64,000 nt of DNA from Oscillospiraceae bacterium (GTDB taxonomy: Bacteria > Bacillota > Clostridia > Monoglobales > Monoglobaceae). How positions within the stretch are numbered: the stretch's first letter is position 1; every line of letters starts with the position of its first letter. The notes under the pieces were generated by a model. The model saw nothing but the letters and a program-made list of their open reading frames with translations, was not told the DNA's origin and made no database searches. The DNA is taken from the NCBI GenBank assembly GCA_015068655.1, contig SVKC01000001.1, forward strand, positions 1-64,000, given 5' to 3'. This document shows positions 43,073-50,887 of the stretch, piece after piece. The translations under genes were made by a program, and so were the position numbers.

Positions 43073-44734
43073 TTATCTAATTTTGTAAGAAAGTGTGTTG
43101 TAATCAACAATTACTTTTGTGCCATCCGAATATGTAACCGCAAAAATATTTTCCTCAACTTCCTTGTGCTCCAATATAAATTCAGTTTGAAGATGCTTAA
43201 TAGTTTTATATTCTTCATAAGCCTCCTTGATTTTTGACACGCTAAATCTCAGTTGCTCATCTGTATCAATAATCAAATCTTCTTTTCCCAACCAATCATC
43301 ATTATCGCTTCCCTCCAAAAATTTTGAATAGATATAAAACGAAGGTCTTGTTCCATCCTCAAGAACAAGCAAGTGATTTTTAACATCCTTTATGGGATAA
43401 TTCACCGTATCGGTTGTGGAGTTGTAAAGCATTATGCCGTGATAGGCAATTTGCCAGAATGGAACGACCTTGTCAGCCATAACATCCTCAACTACCGGTC
43501 TCGACACATACAGTCCGTAATCAAGATATTCTGCGCCAAAGTCAAAACATCCTTCCGATGAAAAACCGCCAAAGAGCTCATGGCAAAGTGCCATTATCTT
43601 ATGATACATTTCAAGAGTTTCTTTTGAATTCACAGGGTGGTTTTTATCATAACACCATCTTAAAGGAACAACTGTTAACACATCAATGTAATGCAGGCCT
43701 TCGAATCCCAGCTCCCTCACCTTTGGCAGATAGCTTTTTGCATATGCAAGCGCCTTGACGGGACAAAGATCATACGGTCTTCCGCCGCTCCAGCCAAAGT
43801 CATTCATACCAATCGAACCGTCTTCATTCTTGACTACAATATCCTCAGAAAAGGTATCGGCAATGCTATAACAATCCGTACTGTTTGTATGACATACAAT
43901 CTGATAGCCGTTTTTCTGTGCATAAGAAATTAGGTGTCGGAGTCCTTTTTCGCCGCCAAGCTTTTCTTCCACCGGGAAAATTTGCGGCCATCTTCCGTCG
44001 TGTCCGCTTTTATTCCACCCAACCAAACAAAGCTGTGCCTTATCAATACCCTGTGCTTTCATCTCGTCAATCAGGTCGCACACTCTGTCAAATGTGCATG
44101 CAACCTTCATTTCAGGTTCATTTTCAAGTGTTTGTTCAAGCACTGTTGGCGGTGCAGGCTTCCAGCCCATTCTGATACGTATTTCAGGGGCAGCAATTGC
44201 GTATGCCAGTGCTTTACGTTCTTTTATCTTTTCCGAAAGGGGCAAACAAACACCTTTTCCCAGCTGATAGTTTCGGTATGCAACAGCCATATCGCTGTAA
44301 GTTGCATCATTTTCCAAGGTTATCAGCTTGATACAAATATCTTCGTAAGGCACATTTCCATTCAAGAAGAACCGAGGATAAATATAATATTCACCATTCT
44401 TAACGCCAAAAACAAGGCTGAACTCATATTTAAAACCTTCAACTATCACAAGTGCACAGCTGCCGTCTTTTTTTACACCAAAGAGCGGCATAAGGTCCTG
44501 CTTCAAAATTCGTTCATCATCCGGCTTGTCATTGAAGAAACAAAGCCTGCTTCCCTTTTTGTCAAAATCTGCAATTACATAATATCCGTTTTCTCCGGTT
44601 TTGGCAAAGAGAGCTTCATTTACAAGGTCAATATACTCGAGGTTCTCCGGTATATCTGACCTTTTCACAACAAACACATCATTATTTACCGAAACATTAT
44701 ACTTTTTTCCTGCGTTATCTGAAGCTATCCACAT
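43073..44734 (-). CDS. Glycosidase-like TIM-barrel protein (DUF5696/GH101-like)
   Basis: A 553-residue protein from ATG 44734 behind GGAG. It overlaps the preceding iron-sulfur gene by 20 bases. An N-terminal beta-sandwich of about 170 residues is followed by a barrel with CLVGWNKSGHDGRWPQIFP, LISYAQKNGYQIVCHTNSTD, YDLCPVKALAYAKSY and GFEGLHYIDVLTVVPLR. This arrangement resembles DUF5696 proteins and GH101-type endoglycosidases; the Asp in LHYIDVLT and Glu in GFSSEGCFDFGAEY are candidate catalytic residues. No signal peptide. It is last in the iron-sulfur operon, so its substrate may be a glycoside whose other part those enzymes reduce (speculative). Confidence 0.7.
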   Translation of the reverse strand: MWIASDNAGKKYNVSVNNDVFVVKRSDIPENLEYIDLVNEALFAKTGENGYYVIADFDKKGSRLCFFNDKPDDERILKQDLMPLFGVKKDGSCALVIVEGFKYEFSLVFGVKNGEYYIYPRFFLNGNVPYEDICIKLITLENDATYSDMAVAYRNYQLGKGVCLPLSEKIKERKALAYAIAAPEIRIRMGWKPAPPTVLEQTLENEPEMKVACTFDRVCDLIDEMKAQGIDKAQLCLVGWNKSGHDGRWPQIFPVEEKLGGEKGLRHLISYAQKNGYQIVCHTNSTDCYSIADTFSEDIVVKNEDGSIGMNDFGWSGGRPYDLCPVKALAYAKSYLPKVRELGFEGLHYIDVLTVVPLRWCYDKNHPVNSKETLEMYHKIMALCHELFGGFSSEGCFDFGAEYLDYGLYVSRPVVEDVMADKVVPFWQIAYHGIMLYNSTTDTVNYPIKDVKNHLLVLEDGTRPSFYIYSKFLEGSDNDDWLGKEDLIIDTDEQLRFSVSKIKEAYEEYKTIKHLQTEFILEHKEVEENIFAVTYSDGTKVIVDYNTLSYKIR

Positions 44735-45650
44735 CAAAGCTCCACTCCTCTCTCTTTCTGAAAGGTGTCTTAAATTTCTTTGTCAACACACCTTTTTCTT
44801 CAAGATGGATATAACACGCCACATCGCAGGCACGACCACAGATTGAACATTGATATGCGTGTTGTGCCGGCGGATAAAAATATATGTTATCAAGAATCTT
44901 TCTTGCGGTTTCAGGTGTTACTTTCGCCTCTCCTGCAATTATTTCAATACGGTTATCAAAATCAGCAAATGCCTCAGGTGACATAAAAGGATTCTTTGTA
45001 CCATTTGCGCCGTTATAATAAACCGCACATTGCCATGCATCCACATTTCCGTCATTGTCTATGGCTTTGCCGGGGCAGGCATCCTTACATTTTCCGCACT
45101 TGTCACATAGGTGAGGCTCAACAATGTCACTCTCTTCAAGCTCTGCATCGGTAAGTATAAAACAATATCTCACCATAGGTCCGAATTCATCAGTGAGAAG
45201 AGTATTATGAAAACCCTTTTCGCCAAGTCCGCATTTTATGGCAGTATCAAGAAAATCCATTTGAGTTTCAGCAGTTCTGCCTCTGTATACCGCATCATAT
45301 GCAACTTCAGGATTTGTACTGTTTTCTTCTGCCATAATCTGCTGATGACGGCGTTGGGGGAGTGCAATATATCCTTCCTCTTCAATCATCATGGCAACTT
45401 TCAGCTGTGCCATTGGCATAACGGTTTCTTCCATATTTTCAACCGCCATAGTTGTGTACTGATAATATGTACTGCCTTCCTCAATCCCTCTGTAAATTCC
45501 ACGAAGCACACGGAATGCAAGACCAATCACTGTCTTTGTGTCAGGCATAATTTTGAAGATAGGATTGTCTTTTTCAAAACGGCTGCTTGGCGCAAAGCCC
45601 ACAATATCCGCACCGTTTGCTTTTGCAAGCTCTATAATTCTTTCTCTCAT
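44715..45650 (-). CDS. QueG/reductive-dehalogenase-like [4Fe-4S] protein, copy C
   Basis: A 311-residue soluble protein from ATG 45650; a TTG at 45656 overlapping the previous stop is an alternative. It has the epoxyqueuosine reductase/reductive dehalogenase-like core: an N-terminal corrinoid-type domain (ANGADIVGFAPSSRF, KCGLGEKGFHNTLLTDEFGP), then cluster motifs at Cys182, 185, 188 and 192 (CDKCGKCKDACPG), Cys208, and Cys268, 271, 275 and 279 (CSICGRACDVAC). It lacks Tat signal and QueG HEAT repeats. Third of three paralogues in the operon; probably reduces a small molecule with ferredoxin-derived electrons. Cobalamin use is inferred from family only. Confidence 0.8.
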   Translation of the reverse strand: MRERIIELAKANGADIVGFAPSSRFEKDNPIFKIMPDTKTVIGLAFRVLRGIYRGIEEGSTYYQYTTMAVENMEETVMPMAQLKVAMMIEEEGYIALPQRRHQQIMAEENSTNPEVAYDAVYRGRTAETQMDFLDTAIKCGLGEKGFHNTLLTDEFGPMVRYCFILTDAELEESDIVEPHLCDKCGKCKDACPGKAIDNDGNVDAWQCAVYYNGANGTKNPFMSPEAFADFDNRIEIIAGEAKVTPETARKILDNIYFYPPAQHAYQCSICGRACDVACYIHLEEKGVLTKKFKTPFRKREEWSFDVDSFR

Positions 45651-45652
45651 AA

Positions 45653-46543
45653 TCAAAGCTCTCCTTTCAGATGCTTATAACAGGCAATATCACACTTTCT
45701 GCCGCATAAGCATGGTGCATATCCCCACTGAGTATTGGGCAAAAAATCCATTTCTTTGTATATCTCACGGGCAGATTCTGCATCAAATCGCTTTTCACCA
45801 TTGAGAATCGCTTCTCGTTCAGGATTATCCTTCAAGAATTCCTCTGTAATAAAAGGATTTGACTTGTGTGCTCCCTTGTAATAAACACTGCACTGCCACG
45901 TATCAAGCCCCTTTTCGTCTATTGCATTGCCGGGGCAAGCCTTTATGCACGCACCGCACTTGTCACAAACACTTTCGGTCAATTCTTCATCAAATTCAAG
46001 TGGCATATCTGTTATGATAAAACAGTATCGCATAAAAGGTCCGTATTTCTTGTTTATTATCTTTCCGCTCAGACCCATTTCGCCAAGTCCGCAAGCCTTT
46101 GCTGCTTTTCCGAAGTCAATAATAACATCAGGAGCAGGTTTTCCGTCTTCAACCGCTTCGGCGTGAATAAGCTCATATGTATCAAACACTTCAGGATTTG
46201 TGTTTTTGTCACCCTTTATTCTGAGGTTAGGAACAGATTTCTGAAGACAAGCATCATAGCCTTCGTTCTCAATCATTCCACCAATTTTGAGAAGAAATAT
46301 TTCCGCCATTTCCTCATCAAAATATTTTACTCCAAGTGTTGTATATGTATAATACTGACTTCCTCTGTCCATTGCCATATACATCCCCTTTGGTACTGCA
46401 AAACCAAAGCCGATAATAGATTTTGCATTGGGGAGAATCATCCTAGGGTCTCTTTGAGGATTCTCTTCTCCATACACTCTGCCTATTCCACAAACTGTTG
46501 CACCAAGCTCTTTTGCTTTTTGTTTTATAAATTCAGCTGTCAT
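45653..46543 (-). CDS. QueG/reductive-dehalogenase-like [4Fe-4S] protein, copy B
   Basis: A 296-residue paralogue with the same plan as its neighbours: N-terminal ELGATVCGIGRVYG, a central ACGLGEMGLSGKIINKKYGP resembling the QueG corrinoid region, one cluster motif at Cys193, 196, 199 and 203 (CDKCGACIKACPG), Cys218, and a second at Cys278, 280, 284 and 288 (CLCGRKCDIAC). It ends four residues after the last conserved segment. Its start overlaps the cupin stop by four bases (ATGA), implying translational coupling. It is clearly similar to copy C and less so to copy A. Substrate unknown; shared ancestry with epoxyqueuosine reductases does not imply the same reaction. Confidence 0.8.
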   Translation of the reverse strand: MTAEFIKQKAKELGATVCGIGRVYGEENPQRDPRMILPNAKSIIGFGFAVPKGMYMAMDRGSQYYTYTTLGVKYFDEEMAEIFLLKIGGMIENEGYDACLQKSVPNLRIKGDKNTNPEVFDTYELIHAEAVEDGKPAPDVIIDFGKAAKACGLGEMGLSGKIINKKYGPFMRYCFIITDMPLEFDEELTESVCDKCGACIKACPGNAIDEKGLDTWQCSVYYKGAHKSNPFITEEFLKDNPEREAILNGEKRFDAESAREIYKEMDFLPNTQWGYAPCLCGRKCDIACYKHLKGEL

Positions 46544-46866
46544 TTTACCAACCTTCTTTCTGAGTTTTCTCTGGCAGTGCTGCTGTTTTCCACCACAAGT
46601 ACCTCTGCATCTTCAGACAACACAATATGATGCCAAAGTCCCTTTTTCACATTATAAACTTTATACAGCTCCATTATATATTCCTTATCCTCTTCGTATA
46701 TAACAGCATTTCCTTTAAGCAGCACAAAGGCTTCATCCGTCAAAAGATGCCGTTCATCTTCAACTCTTTTTGAAAACCTTTCATCGTAATGTATCATCCC
46801 GATTCTCCAGCCCTCAAAGTCAAATAGCGGTTTCCAGCCCTCGCCCTTATGTTCAAAAATCTCCAT
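46540..46866 (-). CDS. Small cupin-fold protein
   Basis: A 108-residue single-domain protein. Predicted beta strands with RHLLTDEAFVLLKGNAVIYE, KVYNVKKGLWHHIVLSEDAE and VLVVENSSTAREN give a cupin signature; the His in GLWHH may be a metal ligand or catalytic residue. It starts one base over the previous stop and overlaps the next gene by four, so it is translationally tied between iron-sulfur proteins A and B. Possible roles are isomerase, lyase or binding of a sugar-derived acid. Function inferred only from fold and context. Confidence 0.65.
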   Translation of the reverse strand: MEIFEHKGEGWKPLFDFEGWRIGMIHYDERFSKRVEDERHLLTDEAFVLLKGNAVIYEEDKEYIMELYKVYNVKKGLWHHIVLSEDAEVLVVENSSTARENSERRLVK

Positions 46867-47948
46867 TATCTGTCAAGCCTCCATGCTTTCTTTGTTCTTA
46901 AGGGTTCTTTGAATCTGTCTTCCATACAGCCGCCTTTCTTCTCAAGGACAGAAACACATGCTCTTATACAGCCGCCGCATTTTGCCATGTTGTAGCCGAC
47001 CCAACTGGGGAAATATTTTGCCAGTGCACCGTAGACCTTCATAATTTCCTTTTCGTCAGCAACATCTGTTACCCCTTCCATAAGGTCAAGGTCACCATTT
47101 TCATTTTTGTCCCATACGTCCTTTGGCACAAAGGGATTATAATATCTGCCCGCATGGGTATAGAACGCATAGCAACGCCACATATCAATGTCGCCCCACT
47201 CTAAAACTTTGCCATCCAGATTAACTGTTATTGTTTTTCCTGAATTTATAGCAGGAATACATCCGCCGGGACATTCTCTCACACAAGCACCGCACTTACG
47301 GCACAAGGGCTTGCCGTTATACATTTGGTCATACTCATCAAATTCTGCATCGGTGAATATGAACGCTACTCTCTGGAGAGGTCCGAATTCAGGAGTAAGC
47401 AGCATTTTGCTCCAGCCAATCTCACCAAGACCGCAAGCAACTGCCGCAATTCTGAACTGAAACTGCAAATCAGGTGCAACACCGCCTTCACGAGCCGGTC
47501 TTGTAAACTGTACACTTCTGTGGTGTGCCGTGTTGGTTTTTGCATATTCATTTACCTCAATCTGTTCTTCGGGTGAAAGAGTATTGCCGGGGCTTCCGTC
47601 CATATCCGACACAACACCTCTTGCGCCTGTATTACGGTAAACAAATGCCTCATACCCCTCATCTTCAATTACCTTGCCCACCTGATAAAGTACAGCAGGA
47701 GCGTATATTTCATTTATGCCGCCATATGCCATTGACGGATACTGATAAAACTGTGTTCCCTCTTCAATTCCACGCTGAACACCTCTGGGTATTCTGAAAA
47801 CAAAGCCTATACAGCTTTTTGCCTCAGGAAACAAAAACTGCGGATTCATTTCATCAGGTGCTCCATCGAATCTTGACATTGGCGAAATTCCACAAGCGTC
47901 TGCACCTGCCGCAAGTGCCGCTTCTTTAATCACTTTACTGCTTAACAT
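46866..47948 (-). CDS. QueG/reductive-dehalogenase-like [4Fe-4S] protein, copy A
   Basis: A 360-residue protein, the largest of the three paralogues and first in the operon, behind AGGAGGTAAAATA. It has the same N-terminal pattern (AAGADACGISPMSRFDG), central ACGLGEIGWSKMLLTPEFGP, the cluster motif Cys216, 219, 222 and 226 (CRKCGACVRECPGG), and a modified second cluster (CGGCIRACVSVLEKKGGC). Extra segments at about 105-150 and 230-300 enlarge it. Operon order is A, cupin, B, C, glycosidase-like. The three copies are far apart in sequence and so probably have separate steps or partners. A reductive, oxygen-sensitive role is likely. Confidence 0.8.
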   Translation of the reverse strand: MLSSKVIKEAALAAGADACGISPMSRFDGAPDEMNPQFLFPEAKSCIGFVFRIPRGVQRGIEEGTQFYQYPSMAYGGINEIYAPAVLYQVGKVIEDEGYEAFVYRNTGARGVVSDMDGSPGNTLSPEEQIEVNEYAKTNTAHHRSVQFTRPAREGGVAPDLQFQFRIAAVACGLGEIGWSKMLLTPEFGPLQRVAFIFTDAEFDEYDQMYNGKPLCRKCGACVRECPGGCIPAINSGKTITVNLDGKVLEWGDIDMWRCYAFYTHAGRYYNPFVPKDVWDKNENGDLDLMEGVTDVADEKEIMKVYGALAKYFPSWVGYNMAKCGGCIRACVSVLEKKGGCMEDRFKEPLRTKKAWRLDR

Positions 47949-47961
47949 TATTTTACCTCCT

Positions 47962-47990
47962 GTTATATAATAGAATCAAAATTTTCACAA
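47962..47990 (-). promoter_or_regulatory. Promoter of the iron-sulfur operon
   Basis: On the minus strand TTGTGA (47985-47990) and TATAAC (47962-47967) are separated by 17 bases and lie just upstream of AGGAGG and the ATG at 47948. Both boxes deviate from consensus, consistent with AraC-type activation. Confidence 0.5.
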
Positions 47991-48018
47991 AAAATACCTA
48001 AAGATGAAACTTAATATC

Positions 48019-48047
48019 TTGATTTTATCATATTATTGTGGTAATAT
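48019..48047 (+). promoter_or_regulatory. Promoter of the second AraC gene
   Basis: TTGATT (48019-48024) and TAATAT (48042-48047) are separated by 17 bases, with TG one base before the -10 box. Transcription would start near 48054, 47 bases before the ATG. The divergent gap 47949-48100 is the expected operator region for both directions. Confidence 0.6.
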
Positions 48048-48100
48048 AAACATAAAAAACAAACTACAATTTTAACAAAACAAACTTTTTGGAGATAAAA

Positions 48101-48946
48101 ATGAAAATTGCAGATATAAATCCTCATATCCGTTTTGCAGAACAACTCACTTACTCCGTAAAACACAGCAATGTATACGTAAAGGATTGCAGATTATTTT
48201 ACATAATAAGCGGTAATGCAAAAATCTTCGTAGACAATTCCGAAATGCCCTTGACCAAAAACACTCTATTTTATTGCTGTGGGGGAACAAAATATACCAT
48301 CGAAACAGGCGAAACACTTCAGCTATACTCACTGAATTTTGACCTTTCGCAACATCAGTCCGAAATTATCAGACCTATCCCTATGGAATTCAATCACACA
48401 AAAAATTACAGCCCCATAGATAAATGTAATATCAAAGACAGTGATTTTTTGAATTCTTTTCTGTTACTGAAAAACGCTACGGAATTCAAACCTACAATTT
48501 CTGATATTACAAAAGAATACTCAATTCAAAAGGCATATTTCAGAGAAAACTGCAGTTCAATACTCAAATTACTTCTCATCAAGCTACACAAACAAAATAG
48601 CGATACAACAACTAATTCTTCTGATGCAATCAACAAAATCATTGCTTATGTTACCTCAAATTTTGCCAAAGAAATAAAGAATAGTGAGCTAGCTGAAATA
48701 GCCGGCTATCACGAATATTATTTGAACAGACTTTTCATACGACATACAGGCACAAGTATGCACAAGTACATTTTGAATTTGAGAATAAATGAAAGCAAAC
48801 GCCTTTTGCTCAATACAAATTTATCAATATCGGATATTGCTTCCCGAATAGGGTTTAACAGCCATACTCATTTTTCTACATACTTTAAAAAAGAAACCGG
48901 TCTATCACCTTTTGAATATAAAAATAATTTTAAAAATAATATTTGA
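48101..48946 (+). CDS. AraC family transcriptional regulator of the iron-sulfur operon
   Basis: A 281-residue protein from ATG 48101 behind GGAG. The N-terminal cupin-like sensor has LFYIISGNAKIFVDNSEM and LPLTKN-like EMPLTKNTLFYCCGGTKYTI. The C-terminus has two helix-turn-helix motifs (NSELAEIAGYHEYYLNRLF, SISDIASRIGFNSHTHF) followed by GLSPFEYK. It is divergent from the iron-sulfur operon and is its likely activator, responding to a small ligand bound in the cupin domain. A weak AT-rich hairpin follows at 48953-48969. Confidence 0.9.
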   Translation: MKIADINPHIRFAEQLTYSVKHSNVYVKDCRLFYIISGNAKIFVDNSEMPLTKNTLFYCCGGTKYTIETGETLQLYSLNFDLSQHQSEIIRPIPMEFNHTKNYSPIDKCNIKDSDFLNSFLLLKNATEFKPTISDITKEYSIQKAYFRENCSSILKLLLIKLHKQNSDTTTNSSDAINKIIAYVTSNFAKEIKNSELAEIAGYHEYYLNRLFIRHTGTSMHKYILNLRINESKRLLLNTNLSISDIASRIGFNSHTHFSTYFKKETGLSPFEYKNNFKNNI

Positions 48947-49082
48947 TTTAACGAAAATCTATGATTTTCCTTCAATGGATACTTTTTTCCAACAACCTCA
49001 TTCTAATAAAAAAAATTAAAAAGCAATATTTCTTTCAATAATAAAAATCCTTTTTGGGGTTAAAATCTTACTAAAAGTGTAT

Positions 49083-49110
49083 TGCAAAATTTTCTTAATA
49101 GTGTTAAAAT
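49083..49110 (+). promoter_or_regulatory. Promoter of the gatCAB operon
   Basis: TTGCAA (49083-49088) and TAAAAT (49105-49110) are 16 bases apart. A transcript would start near 49117, 26 bases before gatC. The region 48970-49082 is AT-rich with nothing else recognisable. Confidence 0.55.
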
Positions 49111-49142
49111 AAAAGATAATGTATTTTAAAGGAAGTGACTAT

Positions 49143-49427
49143 ATGTTATCAATGGACAACCTGAAGCTTCTTTGTGAGCTTTCAAAGCTTCATCTTTCGG
49201 AAGACGAGATGAAGGAATATCAGAAGGAAATGACCGATATTATCAATCTTATGGACACTATCGGCGATTCCGACTTTGAATATAATCCCATAGATATGAC
49301 AAACGCAATACCCTTTGGGGAACTGCGTGCGGACAATATTACCGAATTTGACAATATGGACGGAATCGTGAAAAATGGTCCTGAAGTTATTGAAAATCAG
49401 TTTGTTGTTCCCAAAATTGTTGATTAA
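49143..49427 (+). CDS. gatC: Asp-tRNA(Asn)/Glu-tRNA(Gln) amidotransferase subunit C
   Basis: A 94-residue protein from ATG 49143 with AAAGGAAGTG upstream; an ATG at 49119 is within the leader and is less likely. It matches GatC: LCELSKLHLSEDEMKEYQKE, then IINLMDTIG and the C-terminal GPEVIENQFVVPKIV. GatC wraps around GatA and stabilises the GatCAB complex, which amidates mischarged Glu-tRNA(Gln) and Asp-tRNA(Asn). First gene of gatCAB, with gatA 12 bases downstream. Confidence 0.95.
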   Translation: MLSMDNLKLLCELSKLHLSEDEMKEYQKEMTDIINLMDTIGDSDFEYNPIDMTNAIPFGELRADNITEFDNMDGIVKNGPEVIENQFVVPKIVD

Positions 49428-49439
49428 GGAGGTGCTGAT

Positions 49440-50873
49440 ATGACAACTTTAACCATGCTCAGAAAAAAACTTGATGCAAAGGAAATTTCCTCTGTTGAGC
49501 TTACAAAAGAATATCTCAAAAAGATAAGTGAAAATCAATCTCTTGGTGCATTCAACACAGTATGCGAAGACGAGGCTCTCAAAATGGCAGAAGCTGCCGA
49601 CAAAAAAATTGCAGAAGGAAGCATTTCACCCCTTACGGGTGTTCCCCTTGCAATAAAGGACAATATCTGCACAAAGGACATCAAGACCACCTGTTCTTCA
49701 AAGATGCTTGCAGACTATGCACCTCCCTACAATGCAACCGTTATGGAAAAGCTGAATGCTCAAGGCATTGTAACATTGGGCAAAACCTCAATGGACGAAT
49801 TTGCAATGGGCGGTTCTTCACAGACTTCTGCCCTTGCAAAGCCAAAAAATCCCTTCAACACAAGCTGTGTTCCCGGTGGTTCTTCAGGTGGAAGTGCTGT
49901 TGCCGTTGCGGCAGGTCTTTGTGCGGCAGCTCTCGGCTCAGACACGGGTGGTTCGGTTCGTCAACCAGCGTCTTTCTGTGGTATTACTGGTATGAAACCC
50001 ACATATGGAACAGTTTCACGTTATGGGCTTATTGCCTTCGGAAGCTCCCTCGACCAGATTGGTCCTATGGCAAACTCTGCCGAAGACTGTGGAATTATCC
50101 TCAACGCCATTGCAGGTCAGGACGTACACGACGGCACATCCAGACGTCACAATATTGATTTCAACGCACTTCTCGGTCAGGACATAAAGGGTATGAAAAT
50201 CGGTATTCCCAAAGAATTCTACGGTGATGGTATTGACGAAGAGGTAAAGAACGCCGTAATCAAGGTTGCGGACTTTTATAAGTCTCTTGGTGCAGAGCTT
50301 GTTGAAGTTTCAATGCCCACACTCAAATATGCAGTTTCGGCATATTACCTCCTTGCCTGTGCAGAAGCAAGCACAAACCTTTCACGTTATGACGGTGTAA
50401 AATACGGTTATCGCACAGACTCACCCGAAAGCTATGACGAGCTTATCAAGAAATCCAGGGCAGAAGGCTTTGGAACAGAAGTAAAGAGAAGAATTCTTCT
50501 TGGAACATACGCTCTTTCAAGCGGTTATTATGATGCATACTACAAGAAGGCTCTCGCAGTACGTCAACAGTTCCGTCTGGAGCATGACCTGATTTTTGAA
50601 AAGTGCGACCTTATGCTGACACCTTCAGCACCAACTGTTGCATACGGAATCGATTCAAACATCGACGACCCCGTAAAAATGTATCTGGCAGATGTTTGTA
50701 CAGTTACGGCAAACATCGCAGGAATCCCTGCAATTTCAGTGCCCTGCGGAGTTAATTCAGAGAATATGCCCATCGGTTTTTCACTCTCTGCCAAAAGATT
50801 TGACGATGCAAGAATAATCCAGTTTGCGGATGTATACGAAAAAAGCTTCGCACATCCCACAGCAAATATATAA
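49440..50873 (+). CDS. gatA: Asp-tRNA(Asn)/Glu-tRNA(Gln) amidotransferase subunit A
   Basis: A 477-residue amidase-signature enzyme that releases ammonia from glutamine for tRNA amidation. The Ser-cisSer-Lys triad is visible: Lys in GVPLAIKDNICTKD, the cis-Ser in PGGSSGGSAVAVAAG and the nucleophile Ser in GSDTGGSVRQPASFCG. GatA passes ammonia to GatB through a channel. Ribosome binding site AAGGAGG overlaps the gatC end. Length is normal and no anomaly is seen. Confidence 0.97.
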   Translation: MTTLTMLRKKLDAKEISSVELTKEYLKKISENQSLGAFNTVCEDEALKMAEAADKKIAEGSISPLTGVPLAIKDNICTKDIKTTCSSKMLADYAPPYNATVMEKLNAQGIVTLGKTSMDEFAMGGSSQTSALAKPKNPFNTSCVPGGSSGGSAVAVAAGLCAAALGSDTGGSVRQPASFCGITGMKPTYGTVSRYGLIAFGSSLDQIGPMANSAEDCGIILNAIAGQDVHDGTSRRHNIDFNALLGQDIKGMKIGIPKEFYGDGIDEEVKNAVIKVADFYKSLGAELVEVSMPTLKYAVSAYYLLACAEASTNLSRYDGVKYGYRTDSPESYDELIKKSRAEGFGTEVKRRILLGTYALSSGYYDAYYKKALAVRQQFRLEHDLIFEKCDLMLTPSAPTVAYGIDSNIDDPVKMYLADVCTVTANIAGIPAISVPCGVNSENMPIGFSLSAKRFDDARIIQFADVYEKSFAHPTANI

Positions 50874-50887
50874 GGAGGTAACTGACA

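Noticed and set aside
43073-48946. True epoxyqueuosine reductase (QueG) for tRNA modification
   Set aside because: The three proteins lack the HEAT-repeat C-terminus and sit in an AraC-controlled operon with a glycosidase-like gene; three copies argue against a housekeeping role.
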